Origin: Rosenbergiella australiborealis
Lineage (GTDB): Bacteria; Pseudomonadota; Gammaproteobacteria; Enterobacterales; Enterobacteriaceae
Length of the DNA stretch: 64,000 bases
NCBI RefSeq assembly: GCF_018494035.1
Contig: NZ_JABBFO010000009.1
Location: 1 to 64,000, forward strand
Direction: 5' to 3'
Both the position numbers and the translations under genes were made by a program. Of this stretch, positions 10,865 through 23,262 are shown one piece after another. The notes under the pieces were generated by a model. That model saw only the letters and a list, made by a program, of their open reading frames with translations, was not told where the DNA came from and ran no database searches. Numbering within the stretch: the stretch's first letter is position 1; the number at the start of each line of letters is the position of its first letter.

Positions 10865-10903
10865 AATGTATTTTTATTCACATAATTTGCATGAATATTT
10901 GTA
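10865..10903. promoter_or_regulatory. Tandem ARG boxes (ArgR operator) between argC and argE
   Basis: Two 18-bp boxes are separated by 3 bp, the classical layout for an ArgR hexamer. Box 1 (10865-10882) has the core TGTAT-TTTT-ATTCA, 9 of 10 conserved positions of TGAAT-N4-ATTCA. Box 2 (10886-10903) has the core TGCAT-GAAT-ATTTG, 7 of 10. The site should repress both argCBGH and argE when arginine is plentiful. Confidence 0.75.
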
Positions 10904-10928
10904 CATCCTAATTAAAGGAGCGTCAACC

Positions 10929-12074
10929 GTGAATAACAAATTACCACCATTTATTGAAATTTATCGCCAATTAATCGCAACACCATCAATCAGTGGTACA
11001 GAATCTGTACTGGATCAAAGTAACAGACCGCTGATTGAGCTATTAGCAAACTGGTTTGAACAACTAGGATTTGCTGTTGAACTTCAGCCTGTACCGCATA
11101 CGCGAAATAAGTTTAATTTGCTGGCAACCTATGGCAAAGGAAGTGGGGGCTTATTACTGGCCGGTCATACTGATACCGTGCCCTACGATGAGGGACGCTG
11201 GACACAAGACCCTTTTACCCTAACCGAGCGTGATAATCGCCTATATGGATTAGGCACTGCCGATATGAAAGGCTTCTTTGCCTTTATCCTTACGGCACTC
11301 ACTGAAATAGATTTAACTCAACTCACCAAACCTCTTTATATTTTAGCGACCGCTGATGAAGAAACCACGATGGCAGGCGCCAGTTATTTCGCACAATCCA
11401 CCACTATTCGACCAGACTGTGCGATTATAGGTGAGCCTACATCACTGCAGCCGGTACGCGCGCACAAGGGCCACCTCTCTAAAGCAATTCGTATTGAAGG
11501 GCATTCCGGGCACTCAAGTGATCCAGAAAAAGGGATCAATGCGATCGAGCTTATGCATGATTCAATCACTGAACTTCAAGGACTACGCCGCCAGCTCAAG
11601 GATCGTTTTCATCATGAGGGATTTGTTATCCCCTACCCTACGATGAACTTTGGGAAAATTTCTGGAGGTGATGCACCGAATAGAATTTGTGCCTGTTGTG
11701 AACTGCATATGGATATTCGTCCGCTACCAGGTCTCTCACTGACAGATCTTCACGAACTCTTGGCACAAGCCCTCGCCCCAATCAGCGAGCAATGGCCAGG
11801 ACGATTAACCATTACCGATTTACATCCACCTATTCCCGGGTATGAGTGCCCCGTTCACCACCCACTGGTAACGCTTATCGAAAAAGTCCTCGGTACTAAA
11901 ACAGAAATTGTGAATTACTGCACTGAAGCCCCCTTCATCCAACAACTCTGCCCAACTCTAGTGTTAGGCCCGGGATCGATCGAACAAGCGCATCAGCCCG
12001 ATGAATATTTGGAAACTAAATTTATCGATCCCACCGATAGATTACTGAAAAAATTAATCCATCATTTTTGCTAA
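10929..12074 (+). CDS. argE: Acetylornithine deacetylase
   Basis: ArgE removes the acetyl group from N-acetylornithine to give ornithine, so the linear rather than cyclic pathway is used. The 381-aa M20 metallopeptidase (E. coli 383 aa) has the metal ligands His80 and Asp82 (GHTDT), Asp112 (GTADMKG), the DEET pair near 145 and the late AHQPDEY histidine. The GTG start at 10929 is preceded by AAGGAG, 8-9 nt upstream. A longer frame from 10833 would cover the ArgR operator and is rejected. It is divergent from argCBGH. Confidence 0.96.
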   Translation: MNNKLPPFIEIYRQLIATPSISGTESVLDQSNRPLIELLANWFEQLGFAVELQPVPHTRNKFNLLATYGKGSGGLLLAGHTDTVPYDEGRWTQDPFTLTERDNRLYGLGTADMKGFFAFILTALTEIDLTQLTKPLYILATADEETTMAGASYFAQSTTIRPDCAIIGEPTSLQPVRAHKGHLSKAIRIEGHSGHSSDPEKGINAIELMHDSITELQGLRRQLKDRFHHEGFVIPYPTMNFGKISGGDAPNRICACCELHMDIRPLPGLSLTDLHELLAQALAPISEQWPGRLTITDLHPPIPGYECPVHHPLVTLIEKVLGTKTEIVNYCTEAPFIQQLCPTLVLGPGSIEQAHQPDEYLETKFIDPTDRLLKKLIHHFC

Positions 12075-12211
12075 GTCGGAGATCATGACAAGGTAGGAAT
12101 AGATAGGTTAAAACGCTTTATAGGGAGTGGAAATTCAGCATAATTAGCCATAAAAATATGAAAACCAACTAATTCCCTATAAGGATAACTGACTGAATAT
12201 TTTTCTCAAAT

Positions 12212-12241
12212 TTGACGTTTATTCAGTAACATGGCTAGATA
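12212..12241 (+). promoter_or_regulatory. Possible ppc promoter
   Basis: TTGACG at 12212-12217 is a good -35 box, and TAGATA at 12236-12241 is a mediocre -10 after 18 bp. The rest of the 231-bp argE-ppc gap holds a separated inverted repeat, TTATAGGGA (12118-12126) and TCCCTATAA (12174-12182), of unknown role. Confidence 0.35.
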
Positions 12242-12305
12242 GGTATACAGAAAACCAATAACAAAAATTAATGGGCAGCTAACAGGTAAGGGGTAGAAGC
12301 GTCAC

Positions 12306-14957
12306 ATGAACGAACAATATTCAGCTATGCGTAGTAACGTCAGTATGCTTGGCAAACTGCTTGGCGAGACAATACAAAATGCCTTAGGCGATGACATCTT
12401 AGAACGTGTTGAATCGATAAGAAAACTCTCTAAAGGCTCCCGTTCCGGTAGCGAGGAAGACCGAGAAGCACTACTCACCACCTTACAAAATTTATCGAAT
12501 GATGAACTGCTGCCCGTTGCCCGTGCATTTAGCCAGTTTCTCAATTTGACGAATGTTGCTGAACAATACCAAACAATTTCACACCAGTCGCCGGGTGAAA
12601 GCCCACCAGAAATCTTACAGACGACGTTTGAGCGACTGAAGAAGATCGAAAATATTACTGAAAAAGATATCTGTCAGGCAATTGAAGCGCTGTCTCTTGA
12701 ATTAGTACTGACCGCGCACCCGACAGAAATTACTCGCCGGACGTTAATCCATAAATTAGTAGAAGTGAACAACTGTCTTGACCGACTGGATCATAATGAT
12801 TTAACGGAATATGAAACATCAAAAATCATGCGCCGTCTTCGTCAGCTCGTTGAGCAAGCATGGTATACCGATGAGATCCGTAAACAGCGACCGACGCCGA
12901 TTGATGAAGCGAAATGGGGATTTGCTGTCGTAGAAAATAGTCTGTGGGAAGGTGTCCCGGCTTTTCTACGTGAATTAAACGAGCAAGTTCAAGCGAATTT
13001 CGGGATCACACTGCCTGTAGATTTTGTGCCGGTAAAATTCACCTCTTGGATGGGAGGAGATCGTGATGGTAACCCAAACGTTACCGCTACGATTACCCGC
13101 CAAGCAATCCGGCTCAGCCGCTGGAAAGCGGCCGATCTTTTCATTAAAGATATGACGGTACTCATTTCTGAACTCTCAATGTCAAACTGTGATGAGACAG
13201 TCAGGTCGTTATGTCAGGATGCTGAGGTACAGGAGCCTTATCGTTTTATTCTAAAACGTCTTCGTTCACAGCTTATCTCGACACAAAATTACTTAGAGTC
13301 ACGCCTAAAAGATAAAGAAGTCACTCCACCCAAAGATGTTATTGTGAGTAACGAACAGCTTTGGACTCCTTTATATGCTCTTTATCAGTCCTTACAAAAA
13401 TGTGGCATGGGAACCATCGCGAATGGACATCTACTCGATACCTTGCGTCGCGTAAAATGCTTTGGCGTACCGCTAGTACGTATTGATTTACGCCAAGAAA
13501 GCACTCGTCATACTGAAGCCATCTCTGAAATTACCCGCTACTTGGGATTAGGTGATTACGAAAGTTGGTCTGAAGCCGATAAGCAAGCCTTCTTAATTCG
13601 AGAGCTCAACTCACCTCGCCCTCTCCTTCCTCGTCATTGGCAACCGAGTGATACGACACAAGAAGTGCTAGATACTTGTCAAGTGGCCGCAGAGGTACCT
13701 CAAGGTTCGATTGCTGCCTACGTGATCTCAATGGCTAAAACGCCTTCTGATGTTCTTGCCGTTCATCTATTACTCAAAGAGTCTGGTATTCGTTATGCTC
13801 TGCCGGTTGCGCCGCTCTTTGAAACGCTTGATGATTTAAATAATGCCGATAGCGTTATGACTCAGCTACTAAACATTGATTGGTATCGTGGCTTTATTCA
13901 AGGTAAGCAAATGGTCATGATTGGCTACTCTGACTCCGCGAAAGACGCGGGTGTCATGGCTGCCAGCTGGGCGCAGTACCAAGCTCAAGATGCACTGATT
14001 AAAACCTGTGAAAAGGCAGGTATCGCACTCACACTATTTCACGGACGGGGTGGTTCCATTGGTCGTGGTGGAGCACCGGCTCATGCGGCTTTGCTCTCTC
14101 AACCTCCTGGTAGCTTACGCGGTGGGCTTCGCGTGACTGAACAAGGTGAGATGATCCGTTTCAAATACGGCTTACCCGAAATCACTATTGCGAGCTTAAC
14201 CCTCTATACCAGTGCCATTTTAGAAGCTAATTTGCTTCCCCCACCGGAGCCGAAACCAGAATGGCGTGAGGTAATGCAACAACTGTCTGCAGACTCTTGT
14301 GATATGTACCGCGGCTATATTCGTGAAAACAAAGATTTTGTTCCCTATTTCCGTTCAGCCACCCCAGAACAAGAGCTGGGTAAACTGCCCTTAGGGTCAC
14401 GCCCTGCCAAACGACGTCCAACCGGTGGCGTTGAATCATTGCGTGCAATCCCTTGGATATTTGCTTGGACCCAGAACCGCTTAATGCTACCTGCTTGGTT
14501 AGGTGCGGGGGCTGCATTAACCAATGCTATCCGCCAAGGCCAACAAAAAAACCTCGAAGAAATGTGCCGCAACTGGCCTTTCTTTTCAACGCGTATCGGT
14601 ATGCTAGAGATGGTCTTTGCAAAAGCTGATTTATGGTTAGCAGAATATTACGACCAACGATTAGTCGATCCAGCGCTATGGCCACTGGGCAAACAGCTAC
14701 GTGAACAGTTGTCGGAAGATATCAAAACAGTATTAACTATCGCAAACGATGCACACCTGATGGCTGATCACCCATGGATTGCGGAGTCCATTGCACTACG
14801 CAATGTCTATACGGATCCACTGAATGTCTTACAAGCTGAATTATTACATCGTGCACGCCATGCGGAAGCGAATAATTTGCCTGCTGACCCTAATGTGGAA
14901 CAAGCATTAATGGTCACCATTGCCGGTGTGGCTGCAGGAATGCGTAATACAGGCTAA
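12306..14957 (+). CDS. ppc: Phosphoenolpyruvate carboxylase
   Basis: PPC carboxylates phosphoenolpyruvate to oxaloacetate and so refills the citric acid cycle. The 883-aa protein is the same length as the E. coli enzyme. His138 lies in VLTAHPTE, and the [12 protein letters not shown] loop, the SDSAKDAG catalytic region and the C-terminal MRNTG that binds the allosteric inhibitor aspartate are all present. The ATG follows AAGGGG at a rather long distance. It stands alone, with its own terminator, and is convergent with metL. E. coli has metF and katG between these two genes. Confidence 0.98.
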   Translation: MNEQYSAMRSNVSMLGKLLGETIQNALGDDILERVESIRKLSKGSRSGSEEDREALLTTLQNLSNDELLPVARAFSQFLNLTNVAEQYQTISHQSPGESPPEILQTTFERLKKIENITEKDICQAIEALSLELVLTAHPTEITRRTLIHKLVEVNNCLDRLDHNDLTEYETSKIMRRLRQLVEQAWYTDEIRKQRPTPIDEAKWGFAVVENSLWEGVPAFLRELNEQVQANFGITLPVDFVPVKFTSWMGGDRDGNPNVTATITRQAIRLSRWKAADLFIKDMTVLISELSMSNCDETVRSLCQDAEVQEPYRFILKRLRSQLISTQNYLESRLKDKEVTPPKDVIVSNEQLWTPLYALYQSLQKCGMGTIANGHLLDTLRRVKCFGVPLVRIDLRQESTRHTEAISEITRYLGLGDYESWSEADKQAFLIRELNSPRPLLPRHWQPSDTTQEVLDTCQVAAEVPQGSIAAYVISMAKTPSDVLAVHLLLKESGIRYALPVAPLFETLDDLNNADSVMTQLLNIDWYRGFIQGKQMVMIGYSDSAKDAGVMAASWAQYQAQDALIKTCEKAGIALTLFHGRGGSIGRGGAPAHAALLSQPPGSLRGGLRVTEQGEMIRFKYGLPEITIASLTLYTSAILEANLLPPPEPKPEWREVMQQLSADSCDMYRGYIRENKDFVPYFRSATPEQELGKLPLGSRPAKRRPTGGVESLRAIPWIFAWTQNRLMLPAWLGAGAALTNAIRQGQQKNLEEMCRNWPFFSTRIGMLEMVFAKADLWLAEYYDQRLVDPALWPLGKQLREQLSEDIKTVLTIANDAHLMADHPWIAESIALRNVYTDPLNVLQAELLHRARHAEANNLPADPNVEQALMVTIAGVAAGMRNTG

Positions 14958-14973
14958 AGTGTAGGCGACAGAC

Positions 14974-15048
14974 AAAAGCACCCGCTATTTACACCGAGCG
15001 TAAAGGTTAACGATTTCCTTAGGCTCGGTGTAGAGAAGGTGCTTTTTT
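14974..15048. terminator. Large nested bidirectional terminator between ppc and metL
   Basis: An outer stem AAAAGCACC (14974-14982) pairs with GGTGCTTTT (15038-15046), and an inner perfect 10-bp stem TACACCGAGC (14990-14999) pairs with GCTCGGTGTA (15023-15032). T-runs follow on the plus strand (15043-15048) and, more weakly, on the minus strand. It should stop both ppc and metL transcripts. Confidence 0.88.
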
Positions 15049-15056
15049 AATCTTAA

Positions 15057-17492
15057 TTAAATGAGTTTGGCTAATCGATTAAGGTCGGAGAGTAAAGCGC
15101 CTGCGGTCACATCTCTACCAGCCCCTGGACCACGTATAATCAAAGGATTGTCCCGATACCAACGGCTCTCGATCGCAAAAACATTATCGCCCGGTAATAA
15201 CACGGCTAATGGATGGTCAGGGCGCAGTGCCTCAAGACCGACTTTTGCTTTACCACGCGCCTCAAACCGGGCCACGTAACGTAATACCAACCCTAATTCT
15301 TGTGCCGCCTCAAAACGCTGTTGGATCTGATCATCTAAGGCATCACTATTCTCAAAGAAATAGTCCATGGTATTTTCTCGACAATTCTCAGGGACTAACG
15401 ACTCAACCTTTACTTGGTGTGGTTCAATGTCCGATCCTGCTTCACGGGCTAAAATAACCAGCTTACGCATAACATCGGTACCCGATAAATCAATGCGTGG
15501 GTCCGGTTCTGTGAGACCTTGTTGCCAAGCCTGATCCACTAATTGACTGAACGGTGTGGTGCCATCGTATTGTAAGAAAAGCCAAGAGAGGGTTCCTGAG
15601 AAAATGCCACTAATCGAGAGAATTTTATCCCCCGAATTGTGTAAATCTCTCACAGTATAATTGATCGGCAGACCCGCTCCGACGGTTGCATTAGTTAACC
15701 AGTGCCCACCGGTTTTATCAAAGGCATCTCGAATCTGTCGCCAACGCTGATTAGGGGCAGCACCCGCCACTTTATTGGCACTGATCACATGAAAACCATA
15801 ACTGGCAAAATCAAGATATTGCTCTGCTAAAGTCTCACTTGCAGTCACATCCATCACGACTAAATCATCGAAGGGATGATCTCGCATCCAAAGGAATAAA
15901 GACTCTTCATCCAACACTGTCGCGTCTCGATCAAAATCCGTCAAACTATGTACAGCGTCTAACCCTTCATAACTCAGTAGACTGCGACGACTATTGGCAA
16001 TACCGGCCAGGACAAAATCAATAGCAGTACGGCCGGAAAGATTTTCTTGTTCACGGGCAAAGAGCTCTAACCAACGAGAACCGATGTTACCGTTACCAAA
16101 CAAGACAATACCAACACGTTTCTCGGCTCGGAAAAGGGATTGGTGAAGATTTTGTACAACAGCTGCAAGCGGTGTTTTTCTAAGTACCGCGACTAAACTC
16201 AGTTTATCTTCTGATTGCCAAACAAATTCAACCGGAAGGTCTTTAATTTGCTGCCAAAAACGGTGGCAGTGTAAAGGATTACGCGTGACACCGGCCCCCA
16301 CCATCGCGACTAATACACGTCCTTCCCGTAATCGCAATCCAATGGGTAACCCTGAAGCCTGCAATTGGAATAAGGCGCTCTCAACGAATTCTGAGGCATA
16401 ACATAGTTGTAATAACTGACGATCACTGTGTACCCCACGCGCGAGGGGACGAAGTTGGGTACGGATCAAAAAGAGATCAATATCTTTTAATAACTGTTCA
16501 AAGTTATGACGAGGGCCGATTTGTACTTCAATTAAACAGACTTCCTCATGACTCGTGACAATCCGCGCTCCTGTACCAGAAGCTAATACTCGTTCTATTC
16601 GCGTTGAGCCGGCTTCAGGCTGATAACTGGAACGTAACTGCAAATCAATATCGCTGGTTGCTACCGGTTGCAAAGTTCGTGCATGTAATACCGGTGCGGC
16701 TAAGCGAGCCAGCTCGGCTGCCTCATCCAGGCGTAATAATGGCAGTAGACAAGCATCCGAAACTACGCGTGGATCAGCACTGTATACCCCAGCAACATCG
16801 CTCCAAATCGTAACGCGTTTTACCCCCGCCAACGCCCCGATTTGCGTTGCAGAATAATCAGAACCGTTGCGCCCTAAAAGTACCGTCTCTCCGGCACGAT
16901 TAGCTGAAATAAAACCAGTAATCACAAGGCGTTTATGAGGGTATTGCGCCAAAATAGGTTGGAACAGCGGAAAAGACTCTGTTTCATCTACTTGAGGCTG
17001 CCCTGCTCGTTCTGCGCGTAAAAAAGTCCGAGCATCTATCCATTGAGCATCAATACCTGAGTAATTTAAGACCGCACTCATTAAACGTGCGGACCATAAC
17101 TCCCCGTGGCCAACCACATTGGCATAAAGCGCATCGCTGCCTTCACCATCAAGCAAAATAGAGAGCTGCTCTAAGTCCGCAACAAATTGAGTCGCGACAG
17201 TTTCAGCTAACTCAGGAGGAAGCAGGCTTTCCACCAGTTCAAGTTGGTAGCGTCTGAGATGCTGCTGGACGTGGAAAGCGGAAAGTCGATCGGTTTGGCT
17301 TAAACGGTACCAATTAATCAGCTGATTAGTCGTGCTTCCAGCCGCAGAAACCACCATAAGGTCTCCAGCATGACTATACTCCGCCATAATTTCAGCGACA
17401 TGCAAGTAACAACGCCGATCGGCAAGGCTACTACCACCAAATTTATGTAACTGCCGTCTATTTTCGCTTTGCAGATCGACACCATTGACCAT
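15057..17492 (-). CDS. metL: Bifunctional aspartokinase II / homoserine dehydrogenase II
   Basis: MetL catalyses the first and third steps of the aspartate pathway for methionine. The 811-aa protein (E. coli 810) has an N-terminal aspartokinase (KFGGSSL at about 17-23), a regulatory linker, and a C-terminal homoserine dehydrogenase with the nucleotide loop FGNGNIGSR near residue 460 and the GAGLPINYTVRDL region. It starts 2 bp after metB, with GGAG inside the metB end, so metBL is one operon under MetJ. metF does not follow. Confidence 0.97.
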   Translation of the reverse strand: MVNGVDLQSENRRQLHKFGGSSLADRRCYLHVAEIMAEYSHAGDLMVVSAAGSTTNQLINWYRLSQTDRLSAFHVQQHLRRYQLELVESLLPPELAETVATQFVADLEQLSILLDGEGSDALYANVVGHGELWSARLMSAVLNYSGIDAQWIDARTFLRAERAGQPQVDETESFPLFQPILAQYPHKRLVITGFISANRAGETVLLGRNGSDYSATQIGALAGVKRVTIWSDVAGVYSADPRVVSDACLLPLLRLDEAAELARLAAPVLHARTLQPVATSDIDLQLRSSYQPEAGSTRIERVLASGTGARIVTSHEEVCLIEVQIGPRHNFEQLLKDIDLFLIRTQLRPLARGVHSDRQLLQLCYASEFVESALFQLQASGLPIGLRLREGRVLVAMVGAGVTRNPLHCHRFWQQIKDLPVEFVWQSEDKLSLVAVLRKTPLAAVVQNLHQSLFRAEKRVGIVLFGNGNIGSRWLELFAREQENLSGRTAIDFVLAGIANSRRSLLSYEGLDAVHSLTDFDRDATVLDEESLFLWMRDHPFDDLVVMDVTASETLAEQYLDFASYGFHVISANKVAGAAPNQRWRQIRDAFDKTGGHWLTNATVGAGLPINYTVRDLHNSGDKILSISGIFSGTLSWLFLQYDGTTPFSQLVDQAWQQGLTEPDPRIDLSGTDVMRKLVILAREAGSDIEPHQVKVESLVPENCRENTMDYFFENSDALDDQIQQRFEAAQELGLVLRYVARFEARGKAKVGLEALRPDHPLAVLLPGDNVFAIESRWYRDNPLIIRGPGAGRDVTAGALLSDLNRLAKLI

Positions 17493-17494
17493 AA

Positions 17495-18658
17495 TTACTC
17501 CTTCGATAGACTTTGAAATGCTTGGTCAAGGTCTGCAATAAGATCATGATGATCTTCAATTCCCACTGAAACACGGAGTAATGTCTCCGAAATACCTGCC
17601 GCGGCTCTAGCCTCAGCAGACATCCCTGCATGCGTCATGGTCGCCGTATGGGAAATCAAACTTTCTACACCCCCTAGTGATTCAGCGAGGGTAAAAAGGT
17701 GAAGTGATTTCAGAAAATGGCGAACCATCGCTTCGTCACCGGCTAACTCAAAGCTCAACATCGCTCCATAGCCTCGCTGTTGACGACGCGCAAATTCATG
17801 ACCTTGGTTTTCTGGCAATGAAGGATGGTACAGTTTACTTACCAAAGGTTGCTTTTTCAGATAATCCACAATCGCGAGTGCATTCTCTTGGGCCGCTTTT
17901 ACCCGCAACGATAAGGTACGCATACCCCTTAATAAAAGATAACTATCAAATGCTGCACCAGTTACGCCAATATTATTCGCCCACCACGCTAAATCTTTGG
18001 CATGTTGTGGATCACGAGCAATAACGGTTCCTGCGACAATATCAGAATGCCCATTTAAATATTTGGTACAAGAGTGCACCACCAAATCAGCACCGAGCTG
18101 AAGAGGATTTTGTAACGCAGGGCTTAAGAACGTATTATCAACAACCGTTGTTGCCCCAACTTCGCGAGCCGCTTTACATAATCCTTCAATATCGACGACC
18201 CGTAACAGAGGATTACTCGGACTTTCAATCAAGAAGAGTTTAGGGTTTAACGCAAGTGCTTCACTGACCGCTCTAGGATCTCCTTGGTCAATAAATTTCA
18301 CGTTGAAGGCACCGCGTTTTTGTAAGCTATCAAACAATCGATAACTTCCACCGTAGCAATCGTGCGGGGCAATTAACCATTCCCCCGGTTTAAGAAACAC
18401 GGTCGTGACAAGCAGAATCGCTGACATCCCAGTATTAGTCATGACTGCACCAGCACCGCCTTCTAGCTCAGCTAAGGCTTGCTGAACAACATCCCGCGAA
18501 GGATTGCCACGACGAGAGTAGTCATGAGCACGAGGTTGGTTAAAATCAGTAAAATTATAGGTCGTCGAAAGATGGATAGGGGGTACGACGCAACCATATT
18601 GGTGATCTTCATTTAAACCGCTGCGTACCGCAATTGTCGCCTGCTTGAATTGTGTCAT
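17495..18658 (-). CDS. metB: Cystathionine gamma-synthase
   Basis: MetB joins O-succinylhomoserine and cysteine to cystathionine, a pyridoxal-phosphate reaction. The 387-aa product (E. coli 386) has the PLP lysine in SCTKYLNGHSD and the family signature DNTFLSPALQNPLQLGAD. I place the start at ATG 18658 because it matches the family N-terminus; the longer frame from 18733 would read through the met boxes. The ribosome-binding site at 18658 is weak. It is divergent from metJ and cotranscribed with metL. Confidence 0.96.
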   Translation of the reverse strand: MTQFKQATIAVRSGLNEDHQYGCVVPPIHLSTTYNFTDFNQPRAHDYSRRGNPSRDVVQQALAELEGGAGAVMTNTGMSAILLVTTVFLKPGEWLIAPHDCYGGSYRLFDSLQKRGAFNVKFIDQGDPRAVSEALALNPKLFLIESPSNPLLRVVDIEGLCKAAREVGATTVVDNTFLSPALQNPLQLGADLVVHSCTKYLNGHSDIVAGTVIARDPQHAKDLAWWANNIGVTGAAFDSYLLLRGMRTLSLRVKAAQENALAIVDYLKKQPLVSKLYHPSLPENQGHEFARRQQRGYGAMLSFELAGDEAMVRHFLKSLHLFTLAESLGGVESLISHTATMTHAGMSAEARAAAGISETLLRVSVGIEDHHDLIADLDQAFQSLSKE

Positions 18659-18711
18659 AGAAAATAAACCGAGAGTCAGAAAGTGGTCTCTAGCATAGCC
18701 TTGTGGAAAAT

Positions 18712-18735
18712 AGACGTCAACACATCTAGACATCC
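18712..18735. promoter_or_regulatory. Tandem met boxes (MetJ operator)
   Basis: Three directly adjacent 8-bp boxes lie between metB and metJ: AGACGTCA (7 of 8 to AGACGTCT), ACACATCT (6 of 8) and AGACATCC (6 of 8). MetJ dimers bind such arrays cooperatively with S-adenosylmethionine. A further box-like AGACGGTT at 18824-18831, nearer metJ, matches 6 of 8. Confidence 0.78.
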
Positions 18736-18915
18736 AAATAGGTATGAGTGTAGATTGAGCAATACATCGATAAAGGGTAAAATCAGCACAGAAAGTCAGG
18801 TCTTAGAAGAGATTATTTGTTTTAGACGGTTATAGACCGATAAATCCAGTTTTATCTGCAATATCTGGCATAATACGCTGAATTCCCGTACTTAACATTT
18901 AAAATAAGGTACCCC

Positions 18916-19233
18916 ATGGCCGAGTGGAATGCCGAATATATCAGCCCTTATGCTGAACATGGCAAAAAAAGTGAGCAAGTTAAGAAAATCACTGTATCAA
19001 TCCCACTAAAAGTATTAAAAATACTGACGGATGAGCGGACTCGTCGGCAAGTGAATAACTTGCGTCATGCGACTAACAGTGAACTACTATGCGAAGCTTT
19101 TCTGCATGCCTTTACTGGTCAACCTCTGCCCGATGATAACGATTTACGTAAAGAAAGAAGCGATGAAATTCCTGAAACGGCAAAACTCATTATGCGTGAA
19201 ATGGGAATTGATCCTGATACATGGGAATACTAA
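18916..19233 (+). CDS. metJ: Methionine repressor MetJ
   Basis: MetJ represses methionine genes with S-adenosylmethionine as co-repressor. The 105-aa ribbon-helix-helix protein is the same length as E. coli MetJ and almost identical; the DNA-contacting beta strand KKITVSIP is at 23-30. AAGG lies about 8 nt before the ATG. It is divergent from metBL with met boxes between, and convergent with rpmE across a strong shared terminator. Confidence 0.98.
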   Translation: MAEWNAEYISPYAEHGKKSEQVKKITVSIPLKVLKILTDERTRRQVNNLRHATNSELLCEAFLHAFTGQPLPDDNDLRKERSDEIPETAKLIMREMGIDPDTWEY

Positions 19234-19251
19234 CGCTAAAATTTTCCCATA

Positions 19252-19278
19252 AAAAAACCCGGCTTAGCCGGGTTTTTT
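19252..19278. terminator. Bidirectional terminator between metJ and rpmE
   Basis: AAAAAACCCGGC (19252-19263), loop TTA, GCCGGGTTTTTT (19267-19278): a perfect 12-bp stem that ends in a T-run on either strand. It serves the convergent metJ and rpmE. Confidence 0.93.
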
Positions 19279-19313
19279 CGTACTGCGGATCTGACACCCG
19301 CACGTAAAGAAAC

Positions 19314-19526
19314 TTATTTAGAGCTTGGGATGCTGAAACGCTTGTTGAAGCGATCAACACGGCCACCAGTGTCTACAACACGTTGCTTGCCGGTGTAGAA
19401 TGGGTGACAGTTACCACATACGTCCAAGTTTAATGGTTGACGCAGGGTTGAACGAGTCTCGATAACGTTACCGCAAGAACAAGAAATGGTAACTTTGTTA
19501 TATTCTGGATGAATACCTTTTTTCAT
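19314..19526 (-). CDS. rpmE: 50S ribosomal protein L31 (zinc type)
   Basis: L31 bridges the large and small ribosomal subunits. At 70 aa it matches E. coli RpmE, and Cys16, Cys18, Cys37 and Cys40 (CSC and CGNC) are all present, so it is the zinc-binding form rather than the zinc-free paralogue. It is a single-gene unit divergent from priA, with a 231-bp gap in which I see no further gene. Confidence 0.97.
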   Translation of the reverse strand: MKKGIHPEYNKVTISCSCGNVIETRSTLRQPLNLDVCGNCHPFYTGKQRVVDTGGRVDRFNKRFSIPSSK

Positions 19527-19754
19527 GGGATAACCTCAGTAGAAGGCCGTGTCGCTCTCCGTGCCAAGCCCAGCTTGCACAGCACCACACGCGATTAATA
19601 ATATAATTAAGTGTATGTCTTCGCGCGAAATAAATCCGCTGTCTAACGAAGGCGACATATTATACAGAAAATAGACAACAACATGCAAATGACGATTTCA
19701 ATCAGTTCGCGAGAAACGTTACACTTGTCGTTTAAGTTCACTGAAAATGAGTAA

Positions 19755-21953
<2,199 letters not shown>

Positions 21954-22100
21954 CAGGTAAAAATTTGTGAAGTAACTCTTAAAGTTAATCGATGAATAAC
22001 AATTAGTTATTTCTGTTTGTTACGATCTACATGGTGTGAATTAACCACCATTGATGTGTATCACGTTAACTTAGCAGATCGTTCAACGAGGAGTTACGCA

Positions 22101-23105
22101 TTGAAAAATATCCCTTATCTCTCCTCAACTACCATGAGAGATGTTGCATTGCAAGCCGGTGTTTCTGCTGCCACAGTCTCTCGCGTGTTCACCGCACCTG
22201 AAAAAGTATCGGCTAAAACACGGCAACGTGTTGAAATAGCGGCTCATGCATTAGGCTACCCACTTAGCCGAATCTTACCTCAGGGTGCAAATCTGCCTTG
22301 GCGTAAAGTCATGGTGATTATTTCAGATATTACAGATAGCTTTTATAGCGAAATGATCCGCGGTATTGAAATACAAGCGAAAAAACAACACTGTACCATC
22401 TACTTATTTGATTGTGCTTATCAATCTGTTGAGCGCGATTTCAAGCACGCTAAGGGAGTTCCTGAAGGGTATGATGGGCTAATCTGTATCGGCATATCCC
22501 CCGATCATCTCGCCAACAGTCGAACAGCTCCGATTGTTGTCATCAATCCTTATTCGTCAGAAACACTTTTTCCTACCGTTCATATTGATAATTTAACCGC
22601 GTCCTTCAATGCAGTGGATTATTTAATACAACGAGGCCATCAACGTATAGCGTGCTTAACTGGCCCCGAAGAGTTAACGTTGTGTCAATATCGACGCCAA
22701 GGTTATCTACAAGCCTTAAAACGTAATAACATAACCTTAAACCCTTACTATTTAGTACGTGGCGATTTTTCCTTTACGTCCGGTATTTCGGCTACCGACC
22801 ATCTTATGCAACTAACCCCTCCACCTGACGCCATCTTTTGTCATAATGATAAAATGGCACTGGGCGTAATATATCGGGCTAAACAATTAGGTATCGCTAT
22901 TCCAAAACAAATGTCAGTAATCGGTTTTGATGGTGTCGAAGAGTGTCAGTATGCCGATCCCCCTCTTTCGACTATTTCACAGCCTAGGATGGCTCAAGGG
23001 GAAATGGCGATTACATTATTAATGGATCTTATGGAAGGAAAACCTATAACCAATCGCTCTTACCTTCTGGAAACGGAGCTAGTTTTACGGCAGTCTACGC
23101 GCTAA
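22101..23105 (+). CDS. cytR: LacI-family regulator CytR (nucleoside uptake and catabolism)
   Basis: CytR represses nucleoside genes with CRP and is released by cytidine. From the TTG at 22101 the protein is 334 aa (E. coli 341), with the LacI helix-turn-helix TMRDVALQAGVSAATVSRVF near the N-terminus and the effector-domain landmarks HIDNLTASFNAVDYL, LTGPEELTLCQYRRQGY and CHNDKMALG. The TTG is preceded by GAGGAG 7 nt upstream, which decides the start over the longer frame. Position between priA and ftsN supports the call. Sequence between residues about 60 and 150 is clearly more divergent from E. coli than the neighbours are, so effector response could differ. Confidence 0.85.
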   Translation: MKNIPYLSSTTMRDVALQAGVSAATVSRVFTAPEKVSAKTRQRVEIAAHALGYPLSRILPQGANLPWRKVMVIISDITDSFYSEMIRGIEIQAKKQHCTIYLFDCAYQSVERDFKHAKGVPEGYDGLICIGISPDHLANSRTAPIVVINPYSSETLFPTVHIDNLTASFNAVDYLIQRGHQRIACLTGPEELTLCQYRRQGYLQALKRNNITLNPYYLVRGDFSFTSGISATDHLMQLTPPPDAIFCHNDKMALGVIYRAKQLGIAIPKQMSVIGFDGVEECQYADPPLSTISQPRMAQGEMAITLLMDLMEGKPITNRSYLLETELVLRQSTR

Positions 23106-23262
23106 CCATAAATACTGAAAAATTATCCTCGAATAATCAAAATCTCAACTAGAGTTTACTGGTCAAACTTCATTCGGTTAAGTAACATAGTAGTAATTGT
23201 TATTAATCAATTCTTCAGGCAATCTTGCCTTTTAAGCTGGCTTAAATAATATCGGTACCGGT

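Noticed and set aside
14227-14572. Two overlapping minus-strand frames inside ppc
   Set aside because: Antisense to a conserved region of PPC, with no start signal.
18659-18733. N-terminal extension of MetB
   Set aside because: It would translate through the met boxes and has no counterpart in the family.
21965-22085. CRP sites before cytR
   Set aside because: Half sites such as TTTGTGA and TGTGTATCACG occur, but no full TGTGA-N6-TCACA match is present.
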